Of a stretch of 64,000 bases of DNA, positions 9,002 through 16,378 are shown piece by piece; position 1 is the stretch's first letter, and each line of letters starts with the position of its first letter. This DNA comes from CBDCWT01 sp965223305 (GTDB lineage: Bacteria; Planctomycetota; Planctomycetia; Pirellulales; Pirellulaceae), in NCBI GenBank assembly GCA_965223305.1, contig CBDCWT010000011.1, positions 1 to 64,000 on the forward strand, written 5' to 3'. Position numbers and translations under genes: made by a program. The notes under the pieces are model-generated. The model had not been told where the DNA came from and made no database searches. It worked only from the letters and a program-made list of their open reading frames with translations.

Positions 9002-9574
9002 ATGCATTGGGCGCCAATACCCATAGCCGAGTTTGATTTGCCCTCGCCAGCAGGGCCCGAGTTGCCGGATGGCGAGGTGTTTCGATTGCTGAGCCGCGCG
9101 CCCCGCAGAGGTTTCTGGCTATCTGCGATCACTTTCATCGGCCTGCTCATTGTTGGCCTGGTTGGTGTGTCCATTGGCAATACGCTTGGCGGCGTCTCAC
9201 TCTTCGTCGTTAGCGCGGTAGCCGGAGCGGGACACATCTTTGTCCGACACAAAATGAACACAGTACTCTGGATCACTCGGGAACCCGCAGCGATCTACTG
9301 GGCTGAGCCGAGAAAGTGGGTTCACTACCGAATCTGGACTCGGAGAACGGAGTACTTGCTGACACTCCACACACCTGCTCCAGTTAGGCTTGAGGTGCCT
9401 CTCGCTGAGGACGAATTGATCGCATTCCTGCACTGGTTATGTCAACGGAATCCGGACGCACTTATTGGATGCTTCTCGCCGGATGACAGCGATGGTCGTC
9501 TCACGGGCAACGGTCCATGGTCACCACAACCAACCGACAACGCTGCTACGGAACGGCAGGTCAAAGCGCCTTAA
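9002..9574 (+). CDS. Membrane protein of unknown function with two transmembrane segments
   Basis: 190 residues. Two adjacent hydrophobic segments lie around residues 38-80 (WLSAITFIGLLIVGLVGVSI and GGVSLFVVSAVAGAGHIFV), joined by a short turn. They are followed by a soluble C-terminal domain with Trp/Tyr-rich stretches (AAIYWAEPRKWVHYRIWT) and a Pro-rich tail. This resembles planctomycete proteins where a hairpin anchors a small cytosolic domain. No family is recognised. It has no partner gene within 250 bases. Confidence 0.6.
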   Translation: MHWAPIPIAEFDLPSPAGPELPDGEVFRLLSRAPRRGFWLSAITFIGLLIVGLVGVSIGNTLGGVSLFVVSAVAGAGHIFVRHKMNTVLWITREPAAIYWAEPRKWVHYRIWTRRTEYLLTLHTPAPVRLEVPLAEDELIAFLHWLCQRNPDALIGCFSPDDSDGRLTGNGPWSPQPTDNAATERQVKAP

Positions 9575-9853
9575 GAAACCACCGTCTGTGACACTCCGCC
9601 GTAAGCGCCATGGGCCCCCCGTGATTTGTGTTGCAGGATTGGGTCGGTACCCAGATAATTCGCTCGCGCCGACGCGCCGTGGCGTTAACTCGATTCTCAA
9701 AACGAACATGGATGACGAATATGCCCAAGAAACGGTCCCGGCAATTTCGAGTCGTGACTTGGTTTTGGATAGTCCTGGTTGTTGCAACGTTCTTTCTCGG
9801 TACCACTACCCAACCTGTTGCCCAGTTGAATCACCGCAGCGTAAGATGAAGGT

Positions 9854-10075
9854 ATGACCATCGACCTTGAAGAATTGCGCAAGTTGCCAGTGGCGGAAAA
9901 ACTGCGGATCGTGGAGGAACTCTGGGATGACATTGGATCGTCCGATGAGCCCTTGATTGTGCGCGATTGGCATAAGACGGAAGCCCGCCGTCGGGCGGCT
10001 GAGTTGGAAGCCGATTCAGATCTAGCGATCACTCGCGACGAGCTTTGGAAGCGAGTCAACGAACGAAATGGATGA
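9854..10075 (+). CDS. Addiction-module antitoxin (TIGR02574-like)
   Basis: 73 residues, MTIDLEELRKLPVAEKLRIV then EELWDDIGSS, ending RRRAAELEADSDLAITRDEL. This is the standard pattern of the putative addiction-module component family: an N-terminal helix pair with PVAEKLRIVEELWDDI and a C-terminal stretch that neutralises a ParE/RelE toxin. It overlaps the toxin gene by 8 bases (toxin ATG 10068), as usual. The partner toxin is frame-shifted, so the pair is probably inactive or the sequence has an indel. Confidence 0.85.
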   Translation: MTIDLEELRKLPVAEKLRIVEELWDDIGSSDEPLIVRDWHKTEARRRAAELEADSDLAITRDELWKRVNERNG

Positions 10076-10366
10076 CCGACTGCGGTTTCACCCTTTGGTC
10101 GTCTCAGACCTTCACAACGCTGTTGATTGGTACGACGGAATCTCCCTCGGCCTGAGCAACCGCTTCCGTGTGATTGTCGACGATCGGTTCGACGCAATCG
10201 AAGAGAGACCGGAGTCGTTTCGACCGCATTCGAAGATACGCGGTTCGCCCGAATCGGTCGTTTCCCGTATCTGGTTCTGTTTCGGGTCGACAATGATGCG
10301 ATCCACGTGCTGGGTGTATTTCACAGCGCGAGCGATCCCGAAAAGTGGCGTCAACGACTAGATTGA
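10068..10366 (+). pseudogene. ParE/RelE-type toxin with one frame change
   Basis: The first frame gives MDDRLRFHPLVVSDLHNAVD, WYDGISLGLSNRFRVIVDDR and FDAIEERPESF, the first two-thirds of a ParE-like toxin. After about 10222 the natural sequence continues in another frame: TAFEDTRFARIGRFPYLVLF, RVDNDAIHVLGVFHSASDPE and KWRQRLD to the stop at 10366. One missing base near the TTT at 10219 would restore the complete protein of about 98 residues. These toxins cleave mRNA on the ribosome or inhibit gyrase. It is coupled to the antitoxin by an 8-base overlap. Confidence 0.8.
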
Positions 10367-10633
10367 CGGCCTGTCGCCAGAAAGAACAACCGGGTTTCCC
10401 GGACTGGACACGACACCGCTTGGCTGTCACGCCCATTCTCAGCCTGCACGAACTGTAACGGGGGAAAGCCACCCGTGCGTGTTTCGCGTTTGGCGCAACT
10501 ACCGGGTGGAATCGTCCGACGCGTCAAATCAAGAGCCCCATCGATTTAACTTGATGGCGCCGTTGGTCGTCGTCGTCAGGCTGCCGCAGTAATGGTGCGC
10601 TCTGCTCACACGGGAAGAATGCCCCGACCTTTG

Positions 10634-10990
10634 TTAGCCGAACACATCGCGCTCGGTGGATTTGTCCATCGTGCCGCGTCGAATAGGGAGGACAAGTACA
10701 CGATCCCCCTCGACCGTGAACAGCGCACGATACCGCCCCGATCTTTGCCCGTAGAAGAATTGGTAGATGGGTTCGTCAACAACGAGTCGGGCTCATTGAC
10801 AACGCCTGAAGGGCATCCTCAAATCGGTTGAGCCAACGAGCAGCCGTCGCAGGAGCGTGTTCCGCTGCGACTGAATGCCATGTTCGCGAGAAAGTGGTCA
10901 AAAGAGTATCTCGAGCCCGCTGAAAGGCGAGTCGATCAGGCGTCAATCTCACCTTAGTCCAGCGAGTTCTAATGGAGTCGGGCAATCGCA
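10634..10990 (-). pseudogene. Second ParE-like toxin remnant
   Basis: On the minus strand, AAEHAPATAARWLNRFEDAL and QALSMSPTRC (ending near 10778) are followed in another frame by DEPIYQFFYGQRSGRYRALF, TVEGDRVLVLPIRRGTMDKS and TERDVFG with TAA at 10634. Together these are the middle and C-terminus of a ParE-family toxin. The N-terminal helix is degenerate and no antitoxin is visible upstream. The frame change and missing partner mark it as a remnant. Confidence 0.6.
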
Positions 10991-10997
10991 CGCGCTA

Positions 10998-12077
10998 TCA
11001 CTTTCCACCTTGCTCAATGTAGTTCTGCACCTGCGTTTTCGCTGCCTCGACGGCCGACGCGATGCGCTGCGGCTCCTGCTCGATGTGTTGCCGCATCCGG
11101 CGCACTTCTGCGTCCAGCTTGTCAACTTGGCTGTGCAGCCGGTCGATCTCTGACTGGGCTGCTTGCTCACGGTAGAACAAATCTGTGACGTCAATTGGGT
11201 CGGCACGCGTTATGTTGAATTCGCGACGTAATTCTTCGCGAGCCTGAGCAAGTATCTGCGCATCCTCATTCTCAGTCCTCTCGTCAACCGCTTGTAGCTT
11301 CTGTTGCGTGTCATCCCAGTCGCTCTTTCCGACTGCAATCATGTCGAGCGACTCTAGAATTGATTCAGCCGCCTGACGATTCACTTGGATCACATCCTTC
11401 TGATGCCGAGCTTCAAGCTCCGCGAGCTCCAATTCTTGCGCACGCTTTGTATCGCTGGTCCTCTTCATCTTCTCAAGCTCCGCTGCTGCTACTTCTTCTT
11501 CCAATTGCGACAGGATGTGTTGACTCTCTTTCCGTCGACGTTCGATTTCCTCCTGCAATTGCGCAACTTCAGAGGCTGCTGATTCCAATTCGGTTAGAGT
11601 TCCGATCTCACCACGAAGATCGTCTCGCCTATCCTCAAGCTGTTTTGTCTCGGCTTCGAGAGCCTCCCGTTGATTGCAAAATGACGCCTCCAATCGCTCC
11701 ACTTTGAGGTTGTGTTCGCGTGTGGCACGCTCCAGCTGTGTACTCAGCGACTCGTTCGCGTCGGACACACGTGCGATAACCTGGGCGTGAGCCTCTCTGA
11801 TCTTCTCAGCGCGGCTTTCCGCTTCAGCGCAGCGAGTCTTCTCTTGCTCAATCTGCAGCTCCAGTTCCTTGACTTGTTTTTCGTGGGCCTCGCGCCGTCG
11901 ATGGTCGTCGATTTCGGCTTCGCGGAGTCGCAGCTGAAAGTCAAGCTCTTTGATTTGCACTTCGCCGGGTGAGATCGGGCCCTTCTCTTTGGCCTCAAGC
12001 TTCTCAAGAAATTCAATCGCCAAGTCTTTGGCCTCCTGCGCTTTAAGGCTTTGAATCGAACTCTCACTCCATTCCAT
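10998..12077 (-). CDS. Long coiled-coil protein
   Basis: 359 residues from ATG 12077 (MEWSESSIQSLKAQEAKDLA) with GGGAG 8 bases upstream; the frame extends upstream without a better start. Residues from about 30 to 340 are almost entirely heptad-like Glu/Leu/Arg/Gln sequence (QVKELELQIEQEKTRCAEAE, RKESQHILSQLEEEVAAAEL), broken once near residue 285 (EFNITRADPIDVTDLFYREQ). The C-terminus ends RIASAVEAAKTQVQNYIEQG. No ATPase or membrane segment is present, so it is probably a soluble rod or scaffold. The family is not recognised. It is monocistronic. Confidence 0.75.
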   Translation of the reverse strand: MEWSESSIQSLKAQEAKDLAIEFLEKLEAKEKGPISPGEVQIKELDFQLRLREAEIDDHRRREAHEKQVKELELQIEQEKTRCAEAESRAEKIREAHAQVIARVSDANESLSTQLERATREHNLKVERLEASFCNQREALEAETKQLEDRRDDLRGEIGTLTELESAASEVAQLQEEIERRRKESQHILSQLEEEVAAAELEKMKRTSDTKRAQELELAELEARHQKDVIQVNRQAAESILESLDMIAVGKSDWDDTQQKLQAVDERTENEDAQILAQAREELRREFNITRADPIDVTDLFYREQAAQSEIDRLHSQVDKLDAEVRRMRQHIEQEPQRIASAVEAAKTQVQNYIEQGGK

Positions 12078-12302
12078 GATAAATCTCCCACTGCACGTCC
12101 AGGTGACAAAGCATGTCTTGCCGGTAGAGTAACTTGGGCATTCTACCAAACAGCGCGCGTCGGGATGGTATTGCTCACTTCTCAGGCCGAAAGAGTCGGC
12201 TCGGCACCATTCCTCCGATTTCCGATTTTCCACTCGAGTGCAGGCCGTGCTTGGTGTGGGCGCCGCGTCCATCTTCGGAGCCGACTCAGATTGTCCGCCG
12301 AC

Positions 12303-12484
12303 CTAGCCCGAATTATTCATGAGCGATCTGCTGCGAGGTCGTAAGTCCATCCGTGGCTTCGTCATGCTTCACAATTCTCCCTCGACGTATTGCTTCAATA
12401 CGCCTGCGGAAGAATTGCTCGCCTTCATTGCCACGAACGTACTTACAACCTCTCGCCACGATCTTCATGAATAATCCGGGCTAG
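12303..12484. mobile_element. MITE-like element, copy 1
   Basis: A 182-base element with terminal inverted repeats of about 20 bases (CTAGCCCGAATTATTCATGA on one side; CTAGCCCGGATTATTCATGA read inward from the other). A second copy at 62881-63062 has the same length and differs at about 8 positions. An internal perfect inverted repeat CGTATTG-CTT-CAATACG sits near the middle. The size, inverted ends and two copies 50 kb apart mark a non-autonomous transposable element. The ends carry CTAG, which would suit an element with CTAG/TA target preference, such as IS630-type (inference). Confidence 0.8.
12313..12468 (-). CDS. 51-residue frame spanning the MITE-like element, copy 1
   Basis: ATG at 12468 lies inside one terminal repeat and TAA at 12313 inside the other. 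The product reads MKIVARGCKYVRGNEGEQFF, RRRIEAIRRGRIVKHDEATD and GLTTSQQIAHE. It is very basic. The same frame is open in copy 2 with four amino-acid differences. It could be a remnant of a transposase C-terminus or a genuine small protein carried by the element. No independent evidence of expression is visible. Confidence 0.35.
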   Translation of the reverse strand: MKIVARGCKYVRGNEGEQFFRRRIEAIRRGRIVKHDEATDGLTTSQQIAHE

Positions 12485-12592
12485 TGCGCCAACAGCATTT
12501 TCCAGCGCACCGAGGCCGCGCAGACCGTGTGCGCGAACTGCGCAGTCAAAGGTGTCGGGGAAAGACACCCGTGCAAGGGGAGTGGAACCAAC

Positions 12593-13855
12593 CTATAACG
12601 CGCCGAGGAAGTCGATCAACAACCGACTGGTTTGCTCCGGCTGTTCCTGCTGCACCCAATGCCCGGCGCCGTCAACCATGTATACACCGCGCATGTCGGT
12701 ACAAGCAGAGTCCTGCATTCGCTCTAGAGCGCCGGGACTTTGATAACTGCCCCAGTCGCTGGCACCCGAGATGAAGATCGACGGCTGGTCGATCGTGCGA
12801 CCGGCAAAGAGCTGCTGCTCAGCGGCGCCGATACTGCCAGACCGATACCAGTTCAGACCGCCTTGGAAACCGGTGCGCGCAAACTCCTCGCTGTAGACCC
12901 GTAGCTCCGCGTCTGGCAGCCAACTGTTCGCCGCAATCTCCTCCCCTGAAGGCATGTGCTTGGCCACTGTTTCCGCCATACCGTCTGCCAGGTCCATGAT
13001 GTAATAGGTAGGCATCTTGGCCATCTCAGTGGCTGTCCGCGCCGCAAGTCGGAAGGGTCGGTTGCCCGCCCAGTCCGCACTCTTGTAGTGGTAGTAGGCG
13101 CGCAGGAACGCATGGATACCTTGCGGAGCACTGCGCATGTTGTTGTCTGCCTCGCGCGTTGTGTAGTATCGCTGGTAATGCTTGCGAGGACGCCGTAGCG
13201 CCGCCAGTTGGTCGAAAAGGCTCGGACCGGATGATGCCGCTGGTTGTGTTGTATCATTAGCCGTGCCAGATGGTAGAGACGGAGTCCCGCTAAACGGAGC
13301 ACTCATTAGTGCGACCGACCGGAATACATCTGGACGGATCACGGCGCACCAAGCGGCAATCGGCGAGCCGAAGTCGTGCCCCACCACTGCCGTAACCGAC
13401 TGATGTCCAAGTGCGAAAACCAATCCGAGAGCATCCCGAACAATGTTCAGGCGCCGAAATGAGGCAAGATCACCGTCATAGTTGCCATCCCAGCCGGTTG
13501 TGCGACCGTACCCGCGCTGATCCGGGGCGAAAACGTGAAATCCCGCCGCTGCTAATGGCACCATCACGTTGCGCCAACTGTAGGCCAGCTCCGGAAAGCC
13601 GTGGAGCAGCAGGATACCGGGTCGGCTGCGCCCTTCGTAACCGGCCTCAAGCACATGCATGCGCAGGCCGTTGATGCCGTTGACAAATCGCGAGCGCACA
13701 CCAGACGGCAGCAGACCTTCCGCGTAAATACCCGTGCCATTCGTTTTGTCAGCCGCCATGCCGGATCTCTTACTCATCCAGTTTGATGCCATGGCCACGG
13801 GCGCTGCGCAGGCAAGCTTTCGCATCAGTTGGCGGCGCGTCATGTTTGAATGCAT
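12593..13855 (-). CDS. Exported alpha/beta hydrolase, epoxide-hydrolase-like
   Basis: 420 residues. The N-terminus MHSNMTRRQLMRKLACAAPV contains a twin-arginine export signal. The fold is that of soluble epoxide hydrolase / haloalkane dehalogenase relatives: oxyanion motif HGFPE at 85-89 followed by YSWR, DQRGYGRT near 112, nucleophile motif GHDFGS with Asp161, and the catalytic His in GAGHWVQQEQPE near the C-terminus. Lid tyrosines are present (RAYYHYKSADW). It probably hydrolyses an epoxide or ester in the periplasm; the substrate is unknown. It is monocistronic, downstream of the MITE and of the IS66 remnant. Confidence 0.85.
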   Translation of the reverse strand: MHSNMTRRQLMRKLACAAPVAMASNWMSKRSGMAADKTNGTGIYAEGLLPSGVRSRFVNGINGLRMHVLEAGYEGRSRPGILLLHGFPELAYSWRNVMVPLAAAGFHVFAPDQRGYGRTTGWDGNYDGDLASFRRLNIVRDALGLVFALGHQSVTAVVGHDFGSPIAAWCAVIRPDVFRSVALMSAPFSGTPSLPSGTANDTTQPAASSGPSLFDQLAALRRPRKHYQRYYTTREADNNMRSAPQGIHAFLRAYYHYKSADWAGNRPFRLAARTATEMAKMPTYYIMDLADGMAETVAKHMPSGEEIAANSWLPDAELRVYSEEFARTGFQGGLNWYRSGSIGAAEQQLFAGRTIDQPSIFISGASDWGSYQSPGALERMQDSACTDMRGVYMVDGAGHWVQQEQPEQTSRLLIDFLGAL

Positions 13856-13967
13856 AGCTGATCGTCTTATTTTCCGGCTTCTGGTACAGGACGCCTTTTA
13901 CTGATAGGGATTTGCTTTTTAGCGGCGTCAGCCGCAGCGGTGGGGGTTGCTATAAGTATAGTCAATT

Positions 13968-15253
13968 GTAACCGTTCACGGGATTTCGCCGGTGTCAGCA
14001 ACGCGGAGGTTGTCTAGCACAGTGTGGCTATTAGCGGCGCGCGAGGGCGATGGAGGTGTCGCCGGCCGTGAAGCTCAAAGCACGGATCAGGACGTATCCG
14101 GCGCGAGATTCGAGGTTGGCACGAGGGAAGGCGCTTTCTCGGATCGAAAATGCGCAGTGACTGCCGCGGATAAGAATTCAAACACGGAGCGGGATTGCTG
14201 GTTGCAGATTTGAATGACGGTCCAGATCCGTTCGCACCAGGCTCGTCCCTCCTGACTTCGTGTCCCCTGGGTCATTCGCCGATGGATAGCCACGAAGCGA
14301 ATGGCCTGTTCGGCTGAGTTGTTCGTTGGTTCGACGTGGGGTTCGGTGATGAATCGGAAGTAGCTCTCGGTGTGCTGGAAGAACCGCTTTTCCAACGCCA
14401 ACGCCTCTTGGGTGTGAGGCGATTCCATCGTGGCGTTCCAAACCAAGGTGTCACGGGCCGACTCCAGGGCGGCTTGGAAGGTGCGCCCGTTGCTATATTC
14501 GTCACGGCGATGAATCACGCGAAACAGCTTTCGCAAATCGATCAACAAACGCTGTCCATGTGCCTGATTCCGCTTGTTCGGATGGTTAGCCAGGAACTTC
14601 ACGTCGCGAATGAAATGAGCCAGGCAGAACTGCAACAGCACGTTCTCATTCAGTCTCATGTACTTGCGATAGGCGCTGAAATAGTCACAGCCCAACACGC
14701 CGTTGAATTCCTTGCCCAGAACCTCGAGCAGCACGTCACTGCCACGCGAGGGCGAAATCTTGTAGACCGTGAAAAGATACGCCCGAAAACACCAGGTCCA
14801 CATCCGCTGGCCATTCTCCTTGTGGCCCGTTTCGTCCACGTTCAGGCGGTCCTCACTGGGCAACATGGCTAGCAGGGCTTCGTACGGTTCAAGCAGGCTG
14901 TCGGCCACTTTTCCCACCAGTTTGCGAAGCATGCCACGGCTGATCGAGACGCCAATCACGTCGCGAAAATACTTGCGGATCGTCCCGAAGGACATGTGGC
15001 AGGCACCCTTGAGAAAGCCCACCAAGGCCGTCAACCTTGGTCCCACCAGCCCCGCCTTGCAGAGTTCCTCGGGGAAACTGGGGTAGAATACCTTGTCGCA
15101 ACGAGCACACCGCTGCGGTCGACCTTCGTGCTGCTCGACGACAACGGATACGGGGGGCAGTTCCACTTGCTGCATCGTGCGTGGCGGCTCGGCGACGTCG
15201 ACGAGTTTGCCGCTACAGCAGGGGCACTCAGCGTCATCAGATTCAACATCCAT
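13968..15253 (-). mobile_element. Truncated IS66-family insertion sequence
   Basis: The element includes the transposase at 14087-15253 and an end starting GTAACCGTTCACG at 13968; IS66 ends begin with GTAA. No matching opposite end was found beyond 15253, and the tnpA and tnpB genes and the N-terminal leucine-zipper part of tnpC are missing. The upstream side passes directly into a sequence shared with the 5' region of the ECF sigma gene. This is therefore a one-ended, non-mobile remnant. Confidence 0.7.
14087..15253 (-). CDS. tnpC: IS66 transposase (TnpC), N-terminally truncated
   Basis: 388 residues, against roughly 500 for full-length TnpC. It starts MDVESDDAECPCCSGKLVDV, so it enters directly at the zinc-binding domain (CPCC ... 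CARC). The DDE catalytic residues are all visible: Asp in LNVDETGHKENGQ, Asp in GVLGCDYFSAYRKY and Glu in VEPTNNSAEQAIR. The C-terminus is normal-looking. The first seven residues match the start of the sigma-factor gene at 15821 (MNLESDG), suggesting that the reading frame was captured by a foreign start region. It is unlikely to be an active element without TnpA/TnpB and a second end. Confidence 0.85.
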   Translation of the reverse strand: MDVESDDAECPCCSGKLVDVAEPPRTMQQVELPPVSVVVEQHEGRPQRCARCDKVFYPSFPEELCKAGLVGPRLTALVGFLKGACHMSFGTIRKYFRDVIGVSISRGMLRKLVGKVADSLLEPYEALLAMLPSEDRLNVDETGHKENGQRMWTWCFRAYLFTVYKISPSRGSDVLLEVLGKEFNGVLGCDYFSAYRKYMRLNENVLLQFCLAHFIRDVKFLANHPNKRNQAHGQRLLIDLRKLFRVIHRRDEYSNGRTFQAALESARDTLVWNATMESPHTQEALALEKRFFQHTESYFRFITEPHVEPTNNSAEQAIRFVAIHRRMTQGTRSQEGRAWCERIWTVIQICNQQSRSVFEFLSAAVTAHFRSEKAPSLVPTSNLAPDTS

Positions 15254-15370
15254 ATCGTTATAGTTCGCGTCAGCTCGGATCCTGCCGCTTATTTTTTCAG
15301 ATTTCGCCTGAGGGCGATGCGGACAGGCGAACTACGTCACCCAGCGTTCAGAAATTGGCCGACGGGCTTT
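15254..15370 (-). repeat. Sigma-gene leader repeat, copy A (upstream of truncated IS66 transposase)
   Basis: Read on the minus strand, this ends in GCAGGATCCGAGCTGACGCG and AACTATAACGAT just before the ATG at 15253. The same arrangement occurs at 28430-28533 (copy B) and 15770-15820 (copy C, in front of the ECF sigma gene). Copies A and B also share AAATCTGAAAAAA and further upstream blocks. It probably carries a promoter and translation start region. Confidence 0.6.
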
Positions 15371-15769
15371 GACTACTGACGGCCAAAACCTGTACTCTGA
15401 CGCAACTAGGTGTTTCCACCGTGGAGGGGGCCTAGCTGCAAGCGAGAACTCGCAAGAACGCCCTCAAAGTAGCCGCTACAGCACTGCGCCGTGCGATCAA
15501 GTTCCATACATCCGCATCTGAGGCAACTTCCAGGATTGATCGATTCAGATGAGCTGACGGAAGCTATCAATTCGCGGCGACACAGGCAAAAAACTTTGTA
15601 ACTCCTCACCCGTGTGAAGTAGCTTGGTCGCAAGAGCAACGGCCTTCTTCAATAGTGTGAACTAAATTGGCAGGACAACTCTCGACATGAGGATCGTCGC
15701 AAACCCATTCGTCGTTGCACTTTCGACCGGCCAAACTGAGGGAGTTACTTCACTCCGCGGAAGTGTTAC
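15370..15769. other. Gap between IS66 remnant and sigma factor
   Basis: No supported gene. A minus-strand frame at 15406-15639 has an unnatural composition. The right part leads into the leader of the sigma-factor gene. Confidence 0.4.
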
Positions 15770-15820
15770 AAAACTTTTAAAACAGGCGGCAGAATCTGCG
15801 CTGGCGCGAACTATAGAAGT
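15770..15820 (+). promoter_or_regulatory. Sigma-gene leader repeat, copy C (upstream of ECF sigma factor)
   Basis: Contains GGCGGCAGAATCTGCGCTGG followed by CGCGAACTATAG six bases before the start codon, with an inverted repeat GCAGA-A-TCTGC. The CGCGAACTATA block is conserved in copies A and B at the same distance from ATG, and no Shine-Dalgarno sequence is evident, so it may combine regulatory and translation-initiation functions (inference). Confidence 0.5.
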
Positions 15821-16378
15821 ATGAACCTGGAGTCCGACGGCCCCGAAGCACAACATTCCGTATCCGAGGCGGATTTTGTGCGGCTGTTCGCTCGGCATGA
15901 GCTGGCGTTGCGAAACTACGCGCGTCTGATCCTGCCTGACTGGAGTGGTGTGGATGATGTGCTGCAGGATGCCAGCATCACGATGTGGGAAAACCGGATG
16001 CAGCTTCGCGACCAAGACGGTTTTCTGCCTTGGGGAAAAGTCATCGTTCGTCACAAGTGCTTCAATGCGATCGCGAAGATGCGTCGCGACCGGCTGGTTC
16101 TTGATAAGAACGTCCTCGAACTGATCGCTCGCGAAGAAGAGGCTGAAACCGAGTCTGAGGGCTTGATCCGGATTCAGCATTCATTGGCGGAGTGTCTCGG
16201 TGAACTCACTCCTGAACGCCGTGAGTTGGTCCTGGCACCCTATCGCGGTGCCGGCGAAGTGAAGAAGCTCGCCGAGCATGGCCGTAAGACGCCAAACTCC
16301 CTTTACAAAATAATCGGGAGACTTCGTGCGAGACTGTCGCGGTGTGTCGAAGAGAAACTGAAGCTGGAACTACCATGA
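15821..16378 (+). CDS. ECF RNA polymerase sigma factor (Rhodopirellula/Verrucomicrobium type)
   Basis: 185 residues. Region 2 is clear (FVRLFARHELALRNYARLIL, SGVDDVLQDASITMWEN), followed by an acidic linker and region 4 (LGELTPERRELVLAPYRGAG ... TPNSLYKIIGRLRARLSRCV), a helix-turn-helix for -35 recognition. It belongs to the planctomycete group of sigma-70 factors that sit beside FecR-like anti-sigma proteins. Its stop overlaps the start of the FecR gene by 4 bases (ATGA), showing tight coupling. It most likely controls the polysaccharide-degradation genes that follow in the same direction. Confidence 0.92.
   Translation: MNLESDGPEAQHSVSEADFVRLFARHELALRNYARLILPDWSGVDDVLQDASITMWENRMQLRDQDGFLPWGKVIVRHKCFNAIAKMRRDRLVLDKNVLELIAREEEAETESEGLIRIQHSLAECLGELTPERRELVLAPYRGAGEVKKLAEHGRKTPNSLYKIIGRLRARLSRCVEEKLKLELP

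Noticed and set aside
4566..10366. A chromosomal integron cassette array, suggested by many small unrelated plus-strand genes
   Set aside because: No integrase gene is present and I found no repeated attC-like imperfect palindromes with RYYYAAC/GTTRRRY ends between the genes.
4259..10523. A 15-base direct repeat (GGAATCGTCCGACGC) at 4259 and 10509 as attachment sites of an island
   Set aside because: One or two 15-base repeats are expected by chance in 64 kb, and there is no integrase or tRNA at either end.
10455..12570. Shared string GGGGAAAG-CACCCGTGC at 10464 and 12554 as a repeat family
   Set aside because: Short, with a mismatch, and each is part of a different small hairpin; too weak to call.
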